Part shown: positions 1 through 8,489 of the stretch, one piece after another
Layout: every line of letters begins with the position of its first letter
Numbering within the stretch: the stretch's first letter is position 1
Origin: Shimia sp040370365
GTDB taxonomy: Bacteria > Pseudomonadota > Alphaproteobacteria > Rhodobacterales > Rhodobacteraceae
Direction of reading: 5' to 3'
DNA length: 64,000 bases
NCBI RefSeq assembly: GCF_040370365.1
Contig: NZ_BAABWQ010000001.1
Span: 310,001 to 374,000, forward strand
The notes under the pieces: generated by a model
Told to the model about the DNA's origin: nothing
Databases searched by the model: none
What the model saw: the letters and a program-made list of their open reading frames with translations, nothing else
Translations under genes and position numbers: made by a program

Positions 1-749
1 ATTGGCTGCAGACTGACGGCCATACTCTCCTCATCCAACACCGCTTCAATGTCCGAACACGCCACCCCCAACAGAGCCGCCTCGATCGCAGGCAAGCGCG
101 TCGCAACCGGACCACAGGCACCCACGGCAATCGCCACTTCAGTGACCAGCCCCCCAGCCACCACAACCCGCACCGCAACCATCGCAATTGAAATCACCAA
201 ATGTTTGCGTGCGCCCAATTTATGAAAGGCACTGCCCCCAACAGCGCTTCCTGTCGGAATCAGCACCGCGCTCACAATTTCATCGTGTTGGCGCGCAATT
301 TGGCGGGGCCCGGTCACAAAATCGGCGAGCGTCAGCACACGTGTGCCCCCTTCGCGCACCAACTCCACTTGCGCATCCAGCGCCAACAGAGGCGGCATGC
401 CATCCGCCGCAGGTGAGGCGTTGCAAATGTTGCCAACAACCGTGCCTGCATTTTGCACCTGCACACCACCCACCTGTCGCGCCGCTTGTTTGAGCATGTC
501 AAATCCGCTGGGCAAAGCCTGAGCCAACAGATCGCTCCAACTGACCGCCGCGCCAATCCGCCATGCTCCAGCGGTTTCTGTTATACCTTTGAGGTCCTTA
601 ACATTGGTCACATCCAACACCGCACCTGACAACACCTGCGCCTGTGTCGCTGCGAACAGGTCGGTACAACCCGCTGCAACAGTCACCTCCTGCTGCGCCA
701 ATATGCGCAGGGCGTCTTTCAACTTGTCGGGGCGATGATAAATCCCCAT
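1..749 (-). CDS. Partial: FAD-binding subunit (CoxM/XdhB type) of a molybdenum hydroxylase
   Basis: The 3' end lies beyond the left edge; about 249 N-terminal residues are visible of a family usually 260-290 long. Seen: start MGIYHRPDKL, a flavin-binding stretch AAGCTDLFA, and QNAGTVVGNICNASPAAD, which matches the conserved region of the FAD-binding domain of xanthine/CO dehydrogenase medium subunits. In this family the subunit carries FAD between the [2Fe-2S] subunit and the NAD acceptor. The gene is divergent from a MarR regulator 147 bp away. Its partners (molybdopterin and iron-sulfur subunits) must lie outside the window, and the substrate is unknown. The nearby hydantoinase and importer genes suggest an N-heterocycle, which is inference. 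Confidence 0.85.
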   Translation of the reverse strand, partial: MGIYHRPDKLKDALRILAQQEVTVAAGCTDLFAATQAQVLSGAVLDVTNVKDLKGITETAGAWRIGAAVSWSDLLAQALPSGFDMLKQAARQVGGVQVQNAGTVVGNICNASPAADGMPPLLALDAQVELVREGGTRVLTLADFVTGPRQIARQHDEIVSAVLIPTGSAVGGSAFHKLGARKHLVISIAMVAVRVVVAGGLVTEVAIAVGACGPVATRLPAIEAALLGVACSDIEAVLDEESMAVSLQP

Positions 750-896
750 GCTATCCTCTCAACCTACTGGCTCACTACAGCCTGTTGCGGTCAAATCTTG
801 TTGGCATACAAACAGATTTTGCGGCACAGGCAGGGCCCGTGTCAACAAAACTGCCACCACGCAAGACAGCGTGCGTTGCTTATCAAAGCGGTCTCC

Positions 897-1355
897 ATGA
901 CGCACACTGACAAACGACCCCGCTCTAAACTCGATCCTGACACCGTGTCTGACTATCACTTGGACACGCAGGTTGGCTTCCTGATGCGCCGCGCCAATCA
1001 GCGCCATCTCTCCATGTTCTCGGACGCCATTCCGGAGCTCACCCCAACGCAATTTGCAGCCCTCGCCAAGCTTTGTGAACTGGGCGGCATGTCTCAAAAT
1101 GCGCTGGGCCGCGCCACGGCCATGGATGCCGCCACCATCAAAGGTGTGGTGGATCGCCTGCGCGGCAAAGCTCTGGTGACCAGTGCGCCAGACCCACAGG
1201 ATCAACGCCGGGTTTTGCTGAAGCCATCGCCCGAAGGTTGGGCGCTGTTTGACACTCTCACCCCAGCCGCGCGCACGCTGACCAAGGACACCCTTGCGCC
1301 GCTCAACGAGGCTGAGCAAACCATCTTTCTCCTGCTTCTTAACAAGCTCACCTGA
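897..1355 (+). CDS. MarR family transcriptional regulator
   Basis: A 152-residue protein starting MTHTDKRPRS, the usual MarR length. The winged-helix region is clear: LTPTQFAALAKLCELGGMSQNALG, then the recognition segment DAATIKGVVDRL and the wing DPQDQRRVLLKPS. Upstream ATG-less frame continues but has no family similarity, so the ATG at 897 is preferred. It is divergent from the molybdo-flavoprotein gene, so it probably represses that gene or the adjacent importer and responds to a small aromatic or heterocyclic ligand; this is inferred from position only. It converges with the ABC ATPase gene downstream. Confidence 0.88.
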   Translation: MTHTDKRPRSKLDPDTVSDYHLDTQVGFLMRRANQRHLSMFSDAIPELTPTQFAALAKLCELGGMSQNALGRATAMDAATIKGVVDRLRGKALVTSAPDPQDQRRVLLKPSPEGWALFDTLTPAARTLTKDTLAPLNEAEQTIFLLLLNKLT

Positions 1356-1387
1356 GCGATATTTCCCACCTCCGCGATACAGTTGGA

Positions 1388-1407
1388 ATACAGACGCAAT
1401 ACCGACG
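1388..1407 (+). repeat. Dispersed 20-bp element, copy 1
   Basis: The sequence atacagacgcaataccgacg recurs with one mismatch at 48132-48151. Both copies lie in the short gap between two convergent genes and in the same orientation. Both are preceded by ccgcgatacag, here separated from the element by an extra 11-bp near-duplicate. Function is unknown. Confidence 0.6.
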
Positions 1408-1432
1408 TGCAAAACAAAGGTTAATGGGACCC

Positions 1433-2128
1433 TCAAACCCCAAGATGCCGCGTGAGGATGTCCGGCTCGTCGCGCAGCTGTGGGCCGTCAATGACGCCGC
1501 GCAGTCGACCGTTCTCCAACAGTGCCGCCTTATCTGCCAATGCCATGATCGCCTCAATGCGTTGTTCCACCAGAACTACGGCAACATCTTGATCCCGCAG
1601 GGTTTCCGTCACATCGCGGATCGCAGTAATCATTGAGGGCTGCAATCCTTCGGTGGGTTCGTCCAGCAGCACCACTTTGGGCCGCAAACTCAGGGCGCGC
1701 GCCATTGCGAGCATTTGCTGTTCACCACCACTCAACGTATTGGCACGTTGTAAATACCTCTCCCTAAGCCTTGGAAAGAGTTCAAGAACTTCTTCCAAAA
1801 CGGCCTCATCATCGGGCTGCGTAAACCGCCCCACTTCAAGGTTTTGTGCCACCGTCAGGTCGCCAAAGAGCCGCCGTCCCTGTGGCACATACCCCACCCC
1901 ATGGCGCGCCACCTCATGTGGGGGAAGTGTCGACAGGCACTGATCTCCAAGCCAGACCGCTCCGCCCATCAAAGAGACAGCCCCCATTATGGCCTTCATG
2001 GTGGTGGTTTTTCCCGCACCGTTGCGGCCTAAAAGGCATGTGATTTCACCGGTTTGCGCCTCAAATGACACGTCTCGTAAAACCTGCGCCCGACCATAGC
2101 CTGCGTCGACGTTCTCAAGCCTCAGCAT
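1433..2128 (-). CDS. Branched-chain-type ABC importer ATPase (LivF-like), system 1
   Basis: A 231-residue nucleotide-binding subunit. Walker A is GRNGAGKTT near residue 37, the ABC signature is LSGGEQQMLAMARAL, and Walker B VVLLDEPTEGLQP includes the TEGL sequence typical of LivF/UrtE proteins. It powers uptake through the adjacent LivM/LivH permeases at the cytoplasmic membrane. Its start overlaps the end of the LivG-like gene by 14 bases, so it is the last gene of a coupled operon running LivH, LivM, LivG, LivF. The substrate cannot be read from this subunit. Confidence 0.93.
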   Translation of the reverse strand: MLRLENVDAGYGRAQVLRDVSFEAQTGEITCLLGRNGAGKTTTMKAIMGAVSLMGGAVWLGDQCLSTLPPHEVARHGVGYVPQGRRLFGDLTVAQNLEVGRFTQPDDEAVLEEVLELFPRLRERYLQRANTLSGGEQQMLAMARALSLRPKVVLLDEPTEGLQPSMITAIRDVTETLRDQDVAVVLVEQRIEAIMALADKAALLENGRLRGVIDGPQLRDEPDILTRHLGV

Positions 2129-2837
2129 CCGCGCCTCCTAGGTAGGCGGCCTGCACGGCCGCATTGGCCTGCACCTCCTGAGGCGTGCCTTCAAACAACA
2201 CCTGACCGTTGTTTAAAACCGTCACAAAATCAGCGACTTGCATGACAACATCCATATTGTGCTCAATCAAAAGCACAGTTGTGGTTTTCCGAAGGTCTGC
2301 AATCAATTCTTTAAACGCAGCCACCTCACCATCGGCCAAACCCTGCGTCGGCTCATCCAAAATGAGCAAACGCGGCGATTGCGCCACCCCCATTGCGATC
2401 TCCAAAAGCCTCTGATGTCCGTAGCTTAGATCCCCTGCATCCTCTGTCGCACGGTCCAGAAGTCCCACCTGCTCAAGTCCCGAGGCAACCGCACGCTCGG
2501 TCTGATCTCGTCCGCCACATATCCGCCGTGCCGCCAGAGCCACGTTTTCACGGACGTCCAAATTGGGAAAAATAGACGTGATTTGAAAGGTATAGGCCAT
2601 GCCCATCGCAATGCGCTTATGTGCAGGAAGCTGGGTGACATCTTTGCCCGCAAAGCTGATACGTCCGCTGCTGCTCTGCAACCGCCCCGACAGCAGCCCC
2701 ACCAAAGTGGTCTTACCGGCACCATTTGGTCCAATCAGCGCTCGAACTTGATGCTCTGGCACAGCAAAGTTGACCTGATCAACGGCAATTAGGCCATTGA
2801 ATTCTTTAGAGATATTTTCTGAAATCAAGAGCGTCAT
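2115..2837 (-). CDS. Branched-chain-type ABC importer ATPase (LivG-like), system 1
   Basis: A 240-residue subunit starting MTLLISENIS. Walker A is GPNGAGKTT, signature LSYGHQRLLEIAMG, Walker B LLILDEPTQGL, and the switch His is in LLIEHNMDVVM. LivG subunits usually have LSYGxQR in place of LSGGQ, and that is what is seen. The frame extends 66 codons upstream into the permease gene without similarity; the ATG at 2837 overlaps the permease stop as ATGA, so it is the likely start. It should pair with the LivF-like subunit in an asymmetric ATPase dimer. Confidence 0.93.
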   Translation of the reverse strand: MTLLISENISKEFNGLIAVDQVNFAVPEHQVRALIGPNGAGKTTLVGLLSGRLQSSSGRISFAGKDVTQLPAHKRIAMGMAYTFQITSIFPNLDVRENVALAARRICGGRDQTERAVASGLEQVGLLDRATEDAGDLSYGHQRLLEIAMGVAQSPRLLILDEPTQGLADGEVAAFKELIADLRKTTTVLLIEHNMDVVMQVADFVTVLNNGQVLFEGTPQEVQANAAVQAAYLGGADAEA

Positions 2838-3781
2838 GGCAACCACTTCCAAAATCGCTTGCGCAACTCGCCCATAAAACCCTGCGGCGCAAACAACGTC
2901 AGCACCACCAAAGCCACACCCGCAATCAACATATAGGCGGTTGTCACACCAGAGCTTAAGTCGATGAGGTAGAACATGAAAATCGTGCCTACAAGAGGTC
3001 CCAAAGCGGTACCAGCGCCCCCCAAGAGTACCCACAGCAACGGAAATATCGAGTATTGTACCGAGGCAAAGCTCGCCCCTACATATCCAAACAGAAGCCC
3101 ATACGTGGCACCCGCCAACGCAGAAAGTGTGGCGGACAGGATCACTGCCGCCAGCTTGTAGCGCATCACATCATAGCCCAACATGACGGCACGTTCCTCG
3201 TTTTCCCTTATGGCCACCAAAACCCGTCCGAAGCGGGAATTCAGCACCAAAAGGATTGCGACAAGCGCCACAGAGAACACTGATAATGCAGCAAAATATC
3301 GGTAAGTTGGGTCTGAAAGGTCAAGCCCCCAAATCATCCGATCAATCTGCTGGATCACGAAGCCTTCGTCACCACGTGTGTAGGCCCCAAAATAAAGGAT
3401 CGTCAGATACCCGGCTTGCGCAAACATCAGCGTGACAATCATAAACGCCACACCTTCGGTGCGCAAAGCCAGGGCCCCGATTACCGCGCCAACAACGACA
3501 CCCGCAAAAATTCCAAGTAAGAGGGCTGGTGTTGCCGCAAGCCCGATCTGGGAAATACCCAGCCCCATGCCATACAAACCTGCGGCAAAGAACAATGCAT
3601 GACCAAGGCTCAGCAACCCTGTGTAACCAAAGAGTAAATTGTACCCCACTGCGTAGGTTGAAAGCACCAATATACGGGCCAAATTTCCGTGATGATACAC
3701 CGGCAAGACAAACTGCAACGCAAACAAGATCGTCAAGACACTGCCGTGCAATGCAAGTGATTTCTTTAGATTCATGCTCAT
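2834..3781 (-). CDS. Branched-chain-type ABC importer permease (LivM-like), system 1
   Basis: A 315-residue polytopic inner-membrane protein with the LivM sequence pattern: YNLLFGYTGLLSLGHALFFAAGLY near residue 48, a charged cytoplasmic loop around AIRENEERAVMLGYDV, and GGAGTALGPLVG near residue 255, which is the ATPase-contact region in this family. About eight to ten hydrophobic segments are evident. It forms the membrane channel with the LivH-like permease encoded just upstream (ATGA overlap) and is coupled by ATGA to the LivG gene downstream. Confidence 0.93.
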   Translation of the reverse strand: MSMNLKKSLALHGSVLTILFALQFVLPVYHHGNLARILVLSTYAVGYNLLFGYTGLLSLGHALFFAAGLYGMGLGISQIGLAATPALLLGIFAGVVVGAVIGALALRTEGVAFMIVTLMFAQAGYLTILYFGAYTRGDEGFVIQQIDRMIWGLDLSDPTYRYFAALSVFSVALVAILLVLNSRFGRVLVAIRENEERAVMLGYDVMRYKLAAVILSATLSALAGATYGLLFGYVGASFASVQYSIFPLLWVLLGGAGTALGPLVGTIFMFYLIDLSSGVTTAYMLIAGVALVVLTLFAPQGFMGELRKRFWKWLP

Positions 3782-4704
3782 GAGCGGCGCACACCAAAGA
3801 GGCCTTGTGGACGGAACACCAACACCAGCGCCACCAGCAAAGTCGCCATAATTTTCGCAAGCGTCGGTGAGAAGAAAACCGATATAATTCCGTCAGATAA
3901 CCCGATCAGAAGCGCGGCCAGCACAGTTCCCGGTAGGCTTCCTAGACCGCCAATGATCACGACGATAAAACTCAACAAGAGCGGATCCCCTCCCATCAAG
4001 TAATGAGCCTGCTGAATTGGAACGATCAACACAGCAGCCAGTGCCGCCAATCCCGCCCCCATGCCAAACACCAACGCATAGACCCGCTCGACGGGGATAC
4101 CAAACGCCAGGGCCATGTCCCGGTCCTGCTCAGTTGCCCGCATCATCAGCCCCAACTTGGTGCGTGCAAGAATGGCCCAAAGTCCCAGAAGTACAACGAC
4201 TGCCGCAGCTATCACTGCCAGTTTGTAACTGGTGGTGCTTAAGCCCCAAGGCCAGTAAACGCCCAAGCCCGTTTCGGTCATTTCAAACCACGGCAGCGCA
4301 AGCCGGGTGTTAAAAGGAGGTGTGACTGGTCGTGCGTCCGGACCGTAAGTCATCAAAGTAACTTGTTGAAGGATATACAGAATACCAATCGTTGCCACGA
4401 TTGTCCGTTCTGGATCATACGAAATGCGTTTCAGAATTGCGACATCTGCCAATGCCGCCAATCCCGCCACCAAAAGCGGCACAACAACCAAGGCCAGAGC
4501 AAATCCAATCGCCGCATGACCATCCAACAGGCTGGTGATCCACCAAGCAAGCACAGCACCCAACATAAAAAATTCGCCATGCGCGACGTTCACAACACGC
4601 ATCACACCAAATACCAGCGCAAGACCACTTGCGGTCAACGCCAGAACCGCAGCGGTCACCGCCCCTTCAAGCGTGGCCAGCATTAAATAAGGACCAATTT
4701 CCAT
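3778..4704 (-). CDS. Branched-chain-type ABC importer permease (LivH-like), system 1
   Basis: A 308-residue permease. The start MEIGPYLMLATLEGAV is chosen because AGGAG lies five bases before this ATG; a TTG 33 bases upstream is open but has no good ribosome site. LivH hallmarks are SGLALVFGVMRVVNVAHGEFFMLGA (read in parts) near the N-terminus, RATEQDRDMALAFGI, and VIIGGLGSLPGTVLAALLIG. Several transmembrane helices are obvious. It is first of the four membrane/ATPase genes, 57 bases after the binding-protein gene. Confidence 0.92.
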   Translation of the reverse strand: MEIGPYLMLATLEGAVTAAVLALTASGLALVFGVMRVVNVAHGEFFMLGAVLAWWITSLLDGHAAIGFALALVVVPLLVAGLAALADVAILKRISYDPERTIVATIGILYILQQVTLMTYGPDARPVTPPFNTRLALPWFEMTETGLGVYWPWGLSTTSYKLAVIAAAVVVLLGLWAILARTKLGLMMRATEQDRDMALAFGIPVERVYALVFGMGAGLAALAAVLIVPIQQAHYLMGGDPLLLSFIVVIIGGLGSLPGTVLAALLIGLSDGIISVFFSPTLAKIMATLLVALVLVFRPQGLFGVRRS

Positions 4705-4761
4705 GCCTGCTCCTGCTGAACCGAATTGACGCGCCAATTTCTCAGCGCGCCAAACATCAAA

Positions 4762-6069
4762 CTATAACGCTTGAGTGGTGTAATCCACTTCGTCTGGATA
4801 CATCGTATCCTCAATCGAAGTCGTGTGAACCAAGAGCAATTTTCCATCAACAACCTTGGTGATGTACTGATGACCGAACACTTGGTGAGTCTTCCCGTTG
4901 AACACCTTGGCACCCTGTGGGTGGGCTTGGGAATGCGGCAGGTCGCTCATCGCCTCCACCGCTTCAATCAATGCAGCACGATCTGACGCACTTTGATAGC
5001 CAGCAGTTTCCATACCGGCCTTGATCACGTGCAAGGTCTCCCAGCATCCAAACATATGGGCGTAGGTTGAGACGTCTTTCGGATCGCTGATTGATGCACC
5101 ATTGGCATCCACGCCGACTCGTTCGCGGAAAAACGCGTCATATTCGGATTGATCCTCTTGCGCATACCGAGGGTTGCCTTCCCAAAAGTATGTCCCATCA
5201 AGAAATTCGAGCCCAGGGCTTCCAATATCCACAGCTTCCAAACTGTCAATAAATCCAAACATCTCAGGACGTTGTGGACCAAAGAATTCGCCCAGCTCTT
5301 TCACAAATGTCAGCACAGCAGGCCCCACCATCACGTGGTAAATGACCTCGGTGTCGCGCGGAATTTTTGGGAAGTACTTGGTGAAAGATGTCTCTGTTGG
5401 TGGAATGGCTATATGTTCCAACACCTCCCCACCTTGGGCCTCGATGGCGGCCGTAAAGTAATCGCGGTGATCGTGGCCAAAGGCGAAATCTGGGAAGATC
5501 ATTGTGACCTTCTTACCAAGATTGTCAGCGACAAAAGGCGCCATCGCCTGAACTTGGCTTTTTACATCAGTGATGCCGGGCTGCAACGTGTAGCGATTCA
5601 GCATGCCACTGGCGACATGATGCCCTTCACTGACCACAAAGTACGGAAGCTTCAACTCTCCGGCGCGCGGCGAGGATCCGATAACAACATGTGAAAACAA
5701 GGTGCCAAAGCCGACATCGCAATTGTGCTGACTTGCGAATTTTTCGACAACTTCGGCACCACGCTTTGGGTCCGTGCCGTCATCCTCGGAGACGATTTCG
5801 ACCGGGCGTCCATTGATACCACCCTGCTCGTTGATCAGTGCCGCAGCAGCAGATGTTGTGCGATCATACCAACGACCATAAGCGGCGCCAATGCCGGTGC
5901 GGTGAACCTGAAAACCGATCTTAATCGGCTCCGCACTCTGCGCACTGGCATAGCGCGCCCAAAGCGGCAAAGTGGCAGCAGCCCCGCCGCCAAGCGCCAG
6001 AGTTTTAATTGCGCCGCGCCTTGTGGTCGTTTGTGTGATGTTTGAAGTCGTCTTAGATTTGGTCATCAT
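4762..6069 (-). CDS. Tat-exported ABC substrate-binding protein, system 1
   Basis: A 435-residue periplasmic binding protein of the leucine/amide-binding family. The N-terminus has a twin-arginine signal, TTTRRGAIKTLALGGGAAA, ending near ASAQSAEPIKIG, so export is probably by Tat in folded form. Family features are QVHRTGIGAAYGRWYD, ALINEQGGINGRPVEIVSEDDGTDP and the KVTMIFPDFAFGHD hinge region. ATG at 6069 is preferred because AGGGGGA lies just before it. Family members bind amino acids, amides, urea or aromatic acids; the nearby hydantoinase suggests an amide-like ligand, as inference. It is first in the importer operon. Confidence 0.9.
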   Translation of the reverse strand: MMTKSKTTSNITQTTTRRGAIKTLALGGGAAATLPLWARYASAQSAEPIKIGFQVHRTGIGAAYGRWYDRTTSAAAALINEQGGINGRPVEIVSEDDGTDPKRGAEVVEKFASQHNCDVGFGTLFSHVVIGSSPRAGELKLPYFVVSEGHHVASGMLNRYTLQPGITDVKSQVQAMAPFVADNLGKKVTMIFPDFAFGHDHRDYFTAAIEAQGGEVLEHIAIPPTETSFTKYFPKIPRDTEVIYHVMVGPAVLTFVKELGEFFGPQRPEMFGFIDSLEAVDIGSPGLEFLDGTYFWEGNPRYAQEDQSEYDAFFRERVGVDANGASISDPKDVSTYAHMFGCWETLHVIKAGMETAGYQSASDRAALIEAVEAMSDLPHSQAHPQGAKVFNGKTHQVFGHQYITKVVDGKLLLVHTTSIEDTMYPDEVDYTTQAL

Positions 6070-6173
6070 CTGTCCCCCTGTGTTCACATGGAATTGTGAC
6101 CGCAATTTTCGAATTCTTCACACTTGTTAGAGTGCAAACGAAATCAAGTTCTGTCTAGAGGGATGGTTTTTTG

Positions 6174-7613
6174 TCAGAATCCACGGGGTGACGCAAGCAG
6201 CCAAAGCCCAATAAATGTGCAAAATATCATAAACATAGCGAGCGGCACCTGAGAGAGGGTAGCGCGATTGCCAAAGTGTCTTAGGGCAACTGCGTGTGAC
6301 AAAAGCAGCGCAACCATGTGCCCGACCACGATCCCACCCGCCTGACAGAGCCATAAAACCCGCACACTGTCTTGGCTGTTAAAGAACCCGGTGGAGACAT
6401 AAAATGTTCCCAACCCAAGAAAATCCTGCCCGGTGGCCCAAGGATCGCTGGCAGCCACCAGCGCATATTGTGCTTCAACCAAAAAGCTCGTGAAATAGTG
6501 GGCAAAGTGATAGCCAAGCGCGATCGGCAACACCGTTGGGGCAAAGATACAAAAGGCTTTGGCAAACGGCATGTCCACGCGCGCAAGCCTCACGCCAATC
6601 CACAGTGTAAGGCAGAACAAAGCGATTAGAGCCAAATTTGTTGCGACCAATCCCGTCAAGGTTTGCCAGATCACAGCTGAACGCCCAGGGAACTCTAACG
6701 GGTTGATACCTATTTTGGCCAACCACCAAAAGGTTTCGTTCAGCCCGTCAAATATTCCACTCCCGAGCATCAATAGGCACAAAACAGAAATGCCGATGGG
6801 CAATGGGCGCCTGCGGGCAATTTGCCAACCGTTCAGCCCCAAGCAGAATTTTCCACCACGCCGCGCAAAAACGCCCACTTTTGCATAAAGTGACAATAGC
6901 ATGGTCAGGCCATCCGCGCGCCGCGCCCATCTGGACCCAAAAATGATGCGCCCAACCAAACCGACAAGCCAATACAATCCGACGAACCGCGCCAATCGCG
7001 CCGGATCTGATGGGGCCACGTCGGCCAACAGAAAGCCAACTATCACGCCGAACGAAACGAGCCCGATTGACTGCCCTAACCAACTTGGAAATCGCGCGAG
7101 TGGATGTAAGCCAAGAGCGTTGTGTGTAATCCAAACCAGCCCCCGCCAAGGATTGAACACACGCCACAGGTCCCCAAGCATGCCTTGCAAAAAAACAAAC
7201 CCTATCCAGCCAATCGACCAGATGCTCAATGGAAGTGGATTGGCCAACGGATCTCTGGGCCCATTTAGGCCGACATAGAGCAGCCAAAGCAAAACGCCAG
7301 CGGACAACAGGCTGGTGGACAACTCAAATCGCATGCGAACTGCGTCGCCAAAAAGTGGTTTGGACAGTGAAAACGGCTGAAATAAGTTTGACGTTACGGC
7401 TGCGGGCAGAGCGATCAACATCGCCACCGTCAACGCAACGGCCAACACACCTGACGCGATGTACATATCCGTTGGCAACAGGAGCACAAAGCCGCCTTCT
7501 GACGTATGGGCGTGCACAGGACGCGTCAAGAGGATGTAAAACAGCAAGAATGTAGCGCCAGAACGACTGGCTTGCTTGAACCTTCTTATGAGGTGGGACA
7601 TCTTACAGAGCAT
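6174..7613 (-). CDS. Polytopic membrane protein of unknown function
   Basis: A 479-residue protein with a cleavable or anchoring N-terminal segment (FLLFYILLTRPVHAHTSEGG) and roughly ten further hydrophobic segments. Notable residues are histidines within or near membrane segments (GYHFAHYFTSF, GHMVALLLSHAVALRHF) and LGDLWRVFNPWRGL. It vaguely recalls a family sometimes labelled fenitrothion hydrolase in databases, but I am not certain. The gene is divergent from a copper-chaperone-like protein with only 29 bases between starts, hinting at joint function; histidine-rich helices would suit metal or heme handling. The start could instead be the ATG four codons later. Confidence 0.75.
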   Translation of the reverse strand: MLCKMSHLIRRFKQASRSGATFLLFYILLTRPVHAHTSEGGFVLLLPTDMYIASGVLAVALTVAMLIALPAAVTSNLFQPFSLSKPLFGDAVRMRFELSTSLLSAGVLLWLLYVGLNGPRDPLANPLPLSIWSIGWIGFVFLQGMLGDLWRVFNPWRGLVWITHNALGLHPLARFPSWLGQSIGLVSFGVIVGFLLADVAPSDPARLARFVGLYWLVGLVGRIIFGSRWARRADGLTMLLSLYAKVGVFARRGGKFCLGLNGWQIARRRPLPIGISVLCLLMLGSGIFDGLNETFWWLAKIGINPLEFPGRSAVIWQTLTGLVATNLALIALFCLTLWIGVRLARVDMPFAKAFCIFAPTVLPIALGYHFAHYFTSFLVEAQYALVAASDPWATGQDFLGLGTFYVSTGFFNSQDSVRVLWLCQAGGIVVGHMVALLLSHAVALRHFGNRATLSQVPLAMFMIFCTFIGLWLLASPRGF

Positions 7614-7642
7614 AAGCGGGAATATAGCGAGGAGCTTTTAGG

Positions 7643-8428
7643 ATGAAAGCGCGAAAAACAACGGTCGTTGTCGTCCTCGCAATCGTGACCGCACTCGCCG
7701 CGTGGGCATTGACACGTCCCAATGCTCCAAACACGATCCTTCTTAGCAACGCCACCGCTGCATCGCTTAAGGGCAGCGACAACGTTGTTGCGGTTTTTGT
7801 AGACATTGCCAATACCGGGAGCGCTGATCGGCTTTTGTCTGTGTCATCTCCAAACGCTGCCTCTGCCCACTTCACGGGTCAAGACAGCCGCCGTGCCGTG
7901 CCCGGATCTACCAAAGTGTCTCTGTCAGCAGATGGGATGCATGTTGTTCTACATGGTTTGACTGGTGACATAAGTGATGGTCGCACCCTGCCTTTGTCAC
8001 TGACATTTGAGAAGGCCGGGACGGTTTCCACGCGCGCACGGGTTGTGGCCCCGCGCTCTAAAGGCGTTGCGTCCCAATATGGGTTGTTTGGGATCGGCGA
8101 TATCTGCAAAGTTGGCGAAGGCGAACCTGCGCCTCACATCGAGGTCATCGCGAAACAAATGGACGAAACCTGGCGTATCCAAGTTTTGTCACAGGATTTC
8201 GAATTTACCCCTAGTCTCGTAGATGGTCCGCATGTGCCGGGGACCGGCCACGGGCATATTTACCTCAACGGTCTAAAGCTTGGACGCATATATAGTCCCA
8301 CCACCGTGATTGGCGAGCTGCCACCGGGAGCGCACGACATTCGCGTGACTTTGTCCACCAATGATCATCGCGCCTATGTGGTGGGCGATCTTCCTATCAC
8401 CTCAGCGATTCGTGTTATCGCTGATTGA
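7643..8428 (+). CDS. Exported PCu(A)C-like protein with extra C-terminal His domain
   Basis: A 261-residue protein with an N-terminal signal/anchor at about residues 7-23. Residues 30-135 look like the PCu(A)C copper chaperone fold: ANTGSADRLLSVSSP, SAHFTGQ, VPGSTKVSLSADGMHVVLHGL and a TLPLSLTFEKAG strand. The canonical copper site H-M-x10-M-x21-H-x-M is degraded: His76 is followed by Phe, and the middle Met is missing, while Met99, His100 and His104 remain. Residues 160-261 form a second domain with HGHIYLNG, LPPGAHDIRV and NDHRAYV, giving more possible metal ligands. Probably periplasmic copper binding; divergent from the membrane protein. Confidence 0.75.
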   Translation: MKARKTTVVVVLAIVTALAAWALTRPNAPNTILLSNATAASLKGSDNVVAVFVDIANTGSADRLLSVSSPNAASAHFTGQDSRRAVPGSTKVSLSADGMHVVLHGLTGDISDGRTLPLSLTFEKAGTVSTRARVVAPRSKGVASQYGLFGIGDICKVGEGEPAPHIEVIAKQMDETWRIQVLSQDFEFTPSLVDGPHVPGTGHGHIYLNGLKLGRIYSPTTVIGELPPGAHDIRVTLSTNDHRAYVVGDLPITSAIRVIAD

Positions 8429-8489
8429 CAGCCCCACCTGCCAGGTCACATCATTTGTATGCGAATAAGTTTGCCGCAAAGGATGTGTG

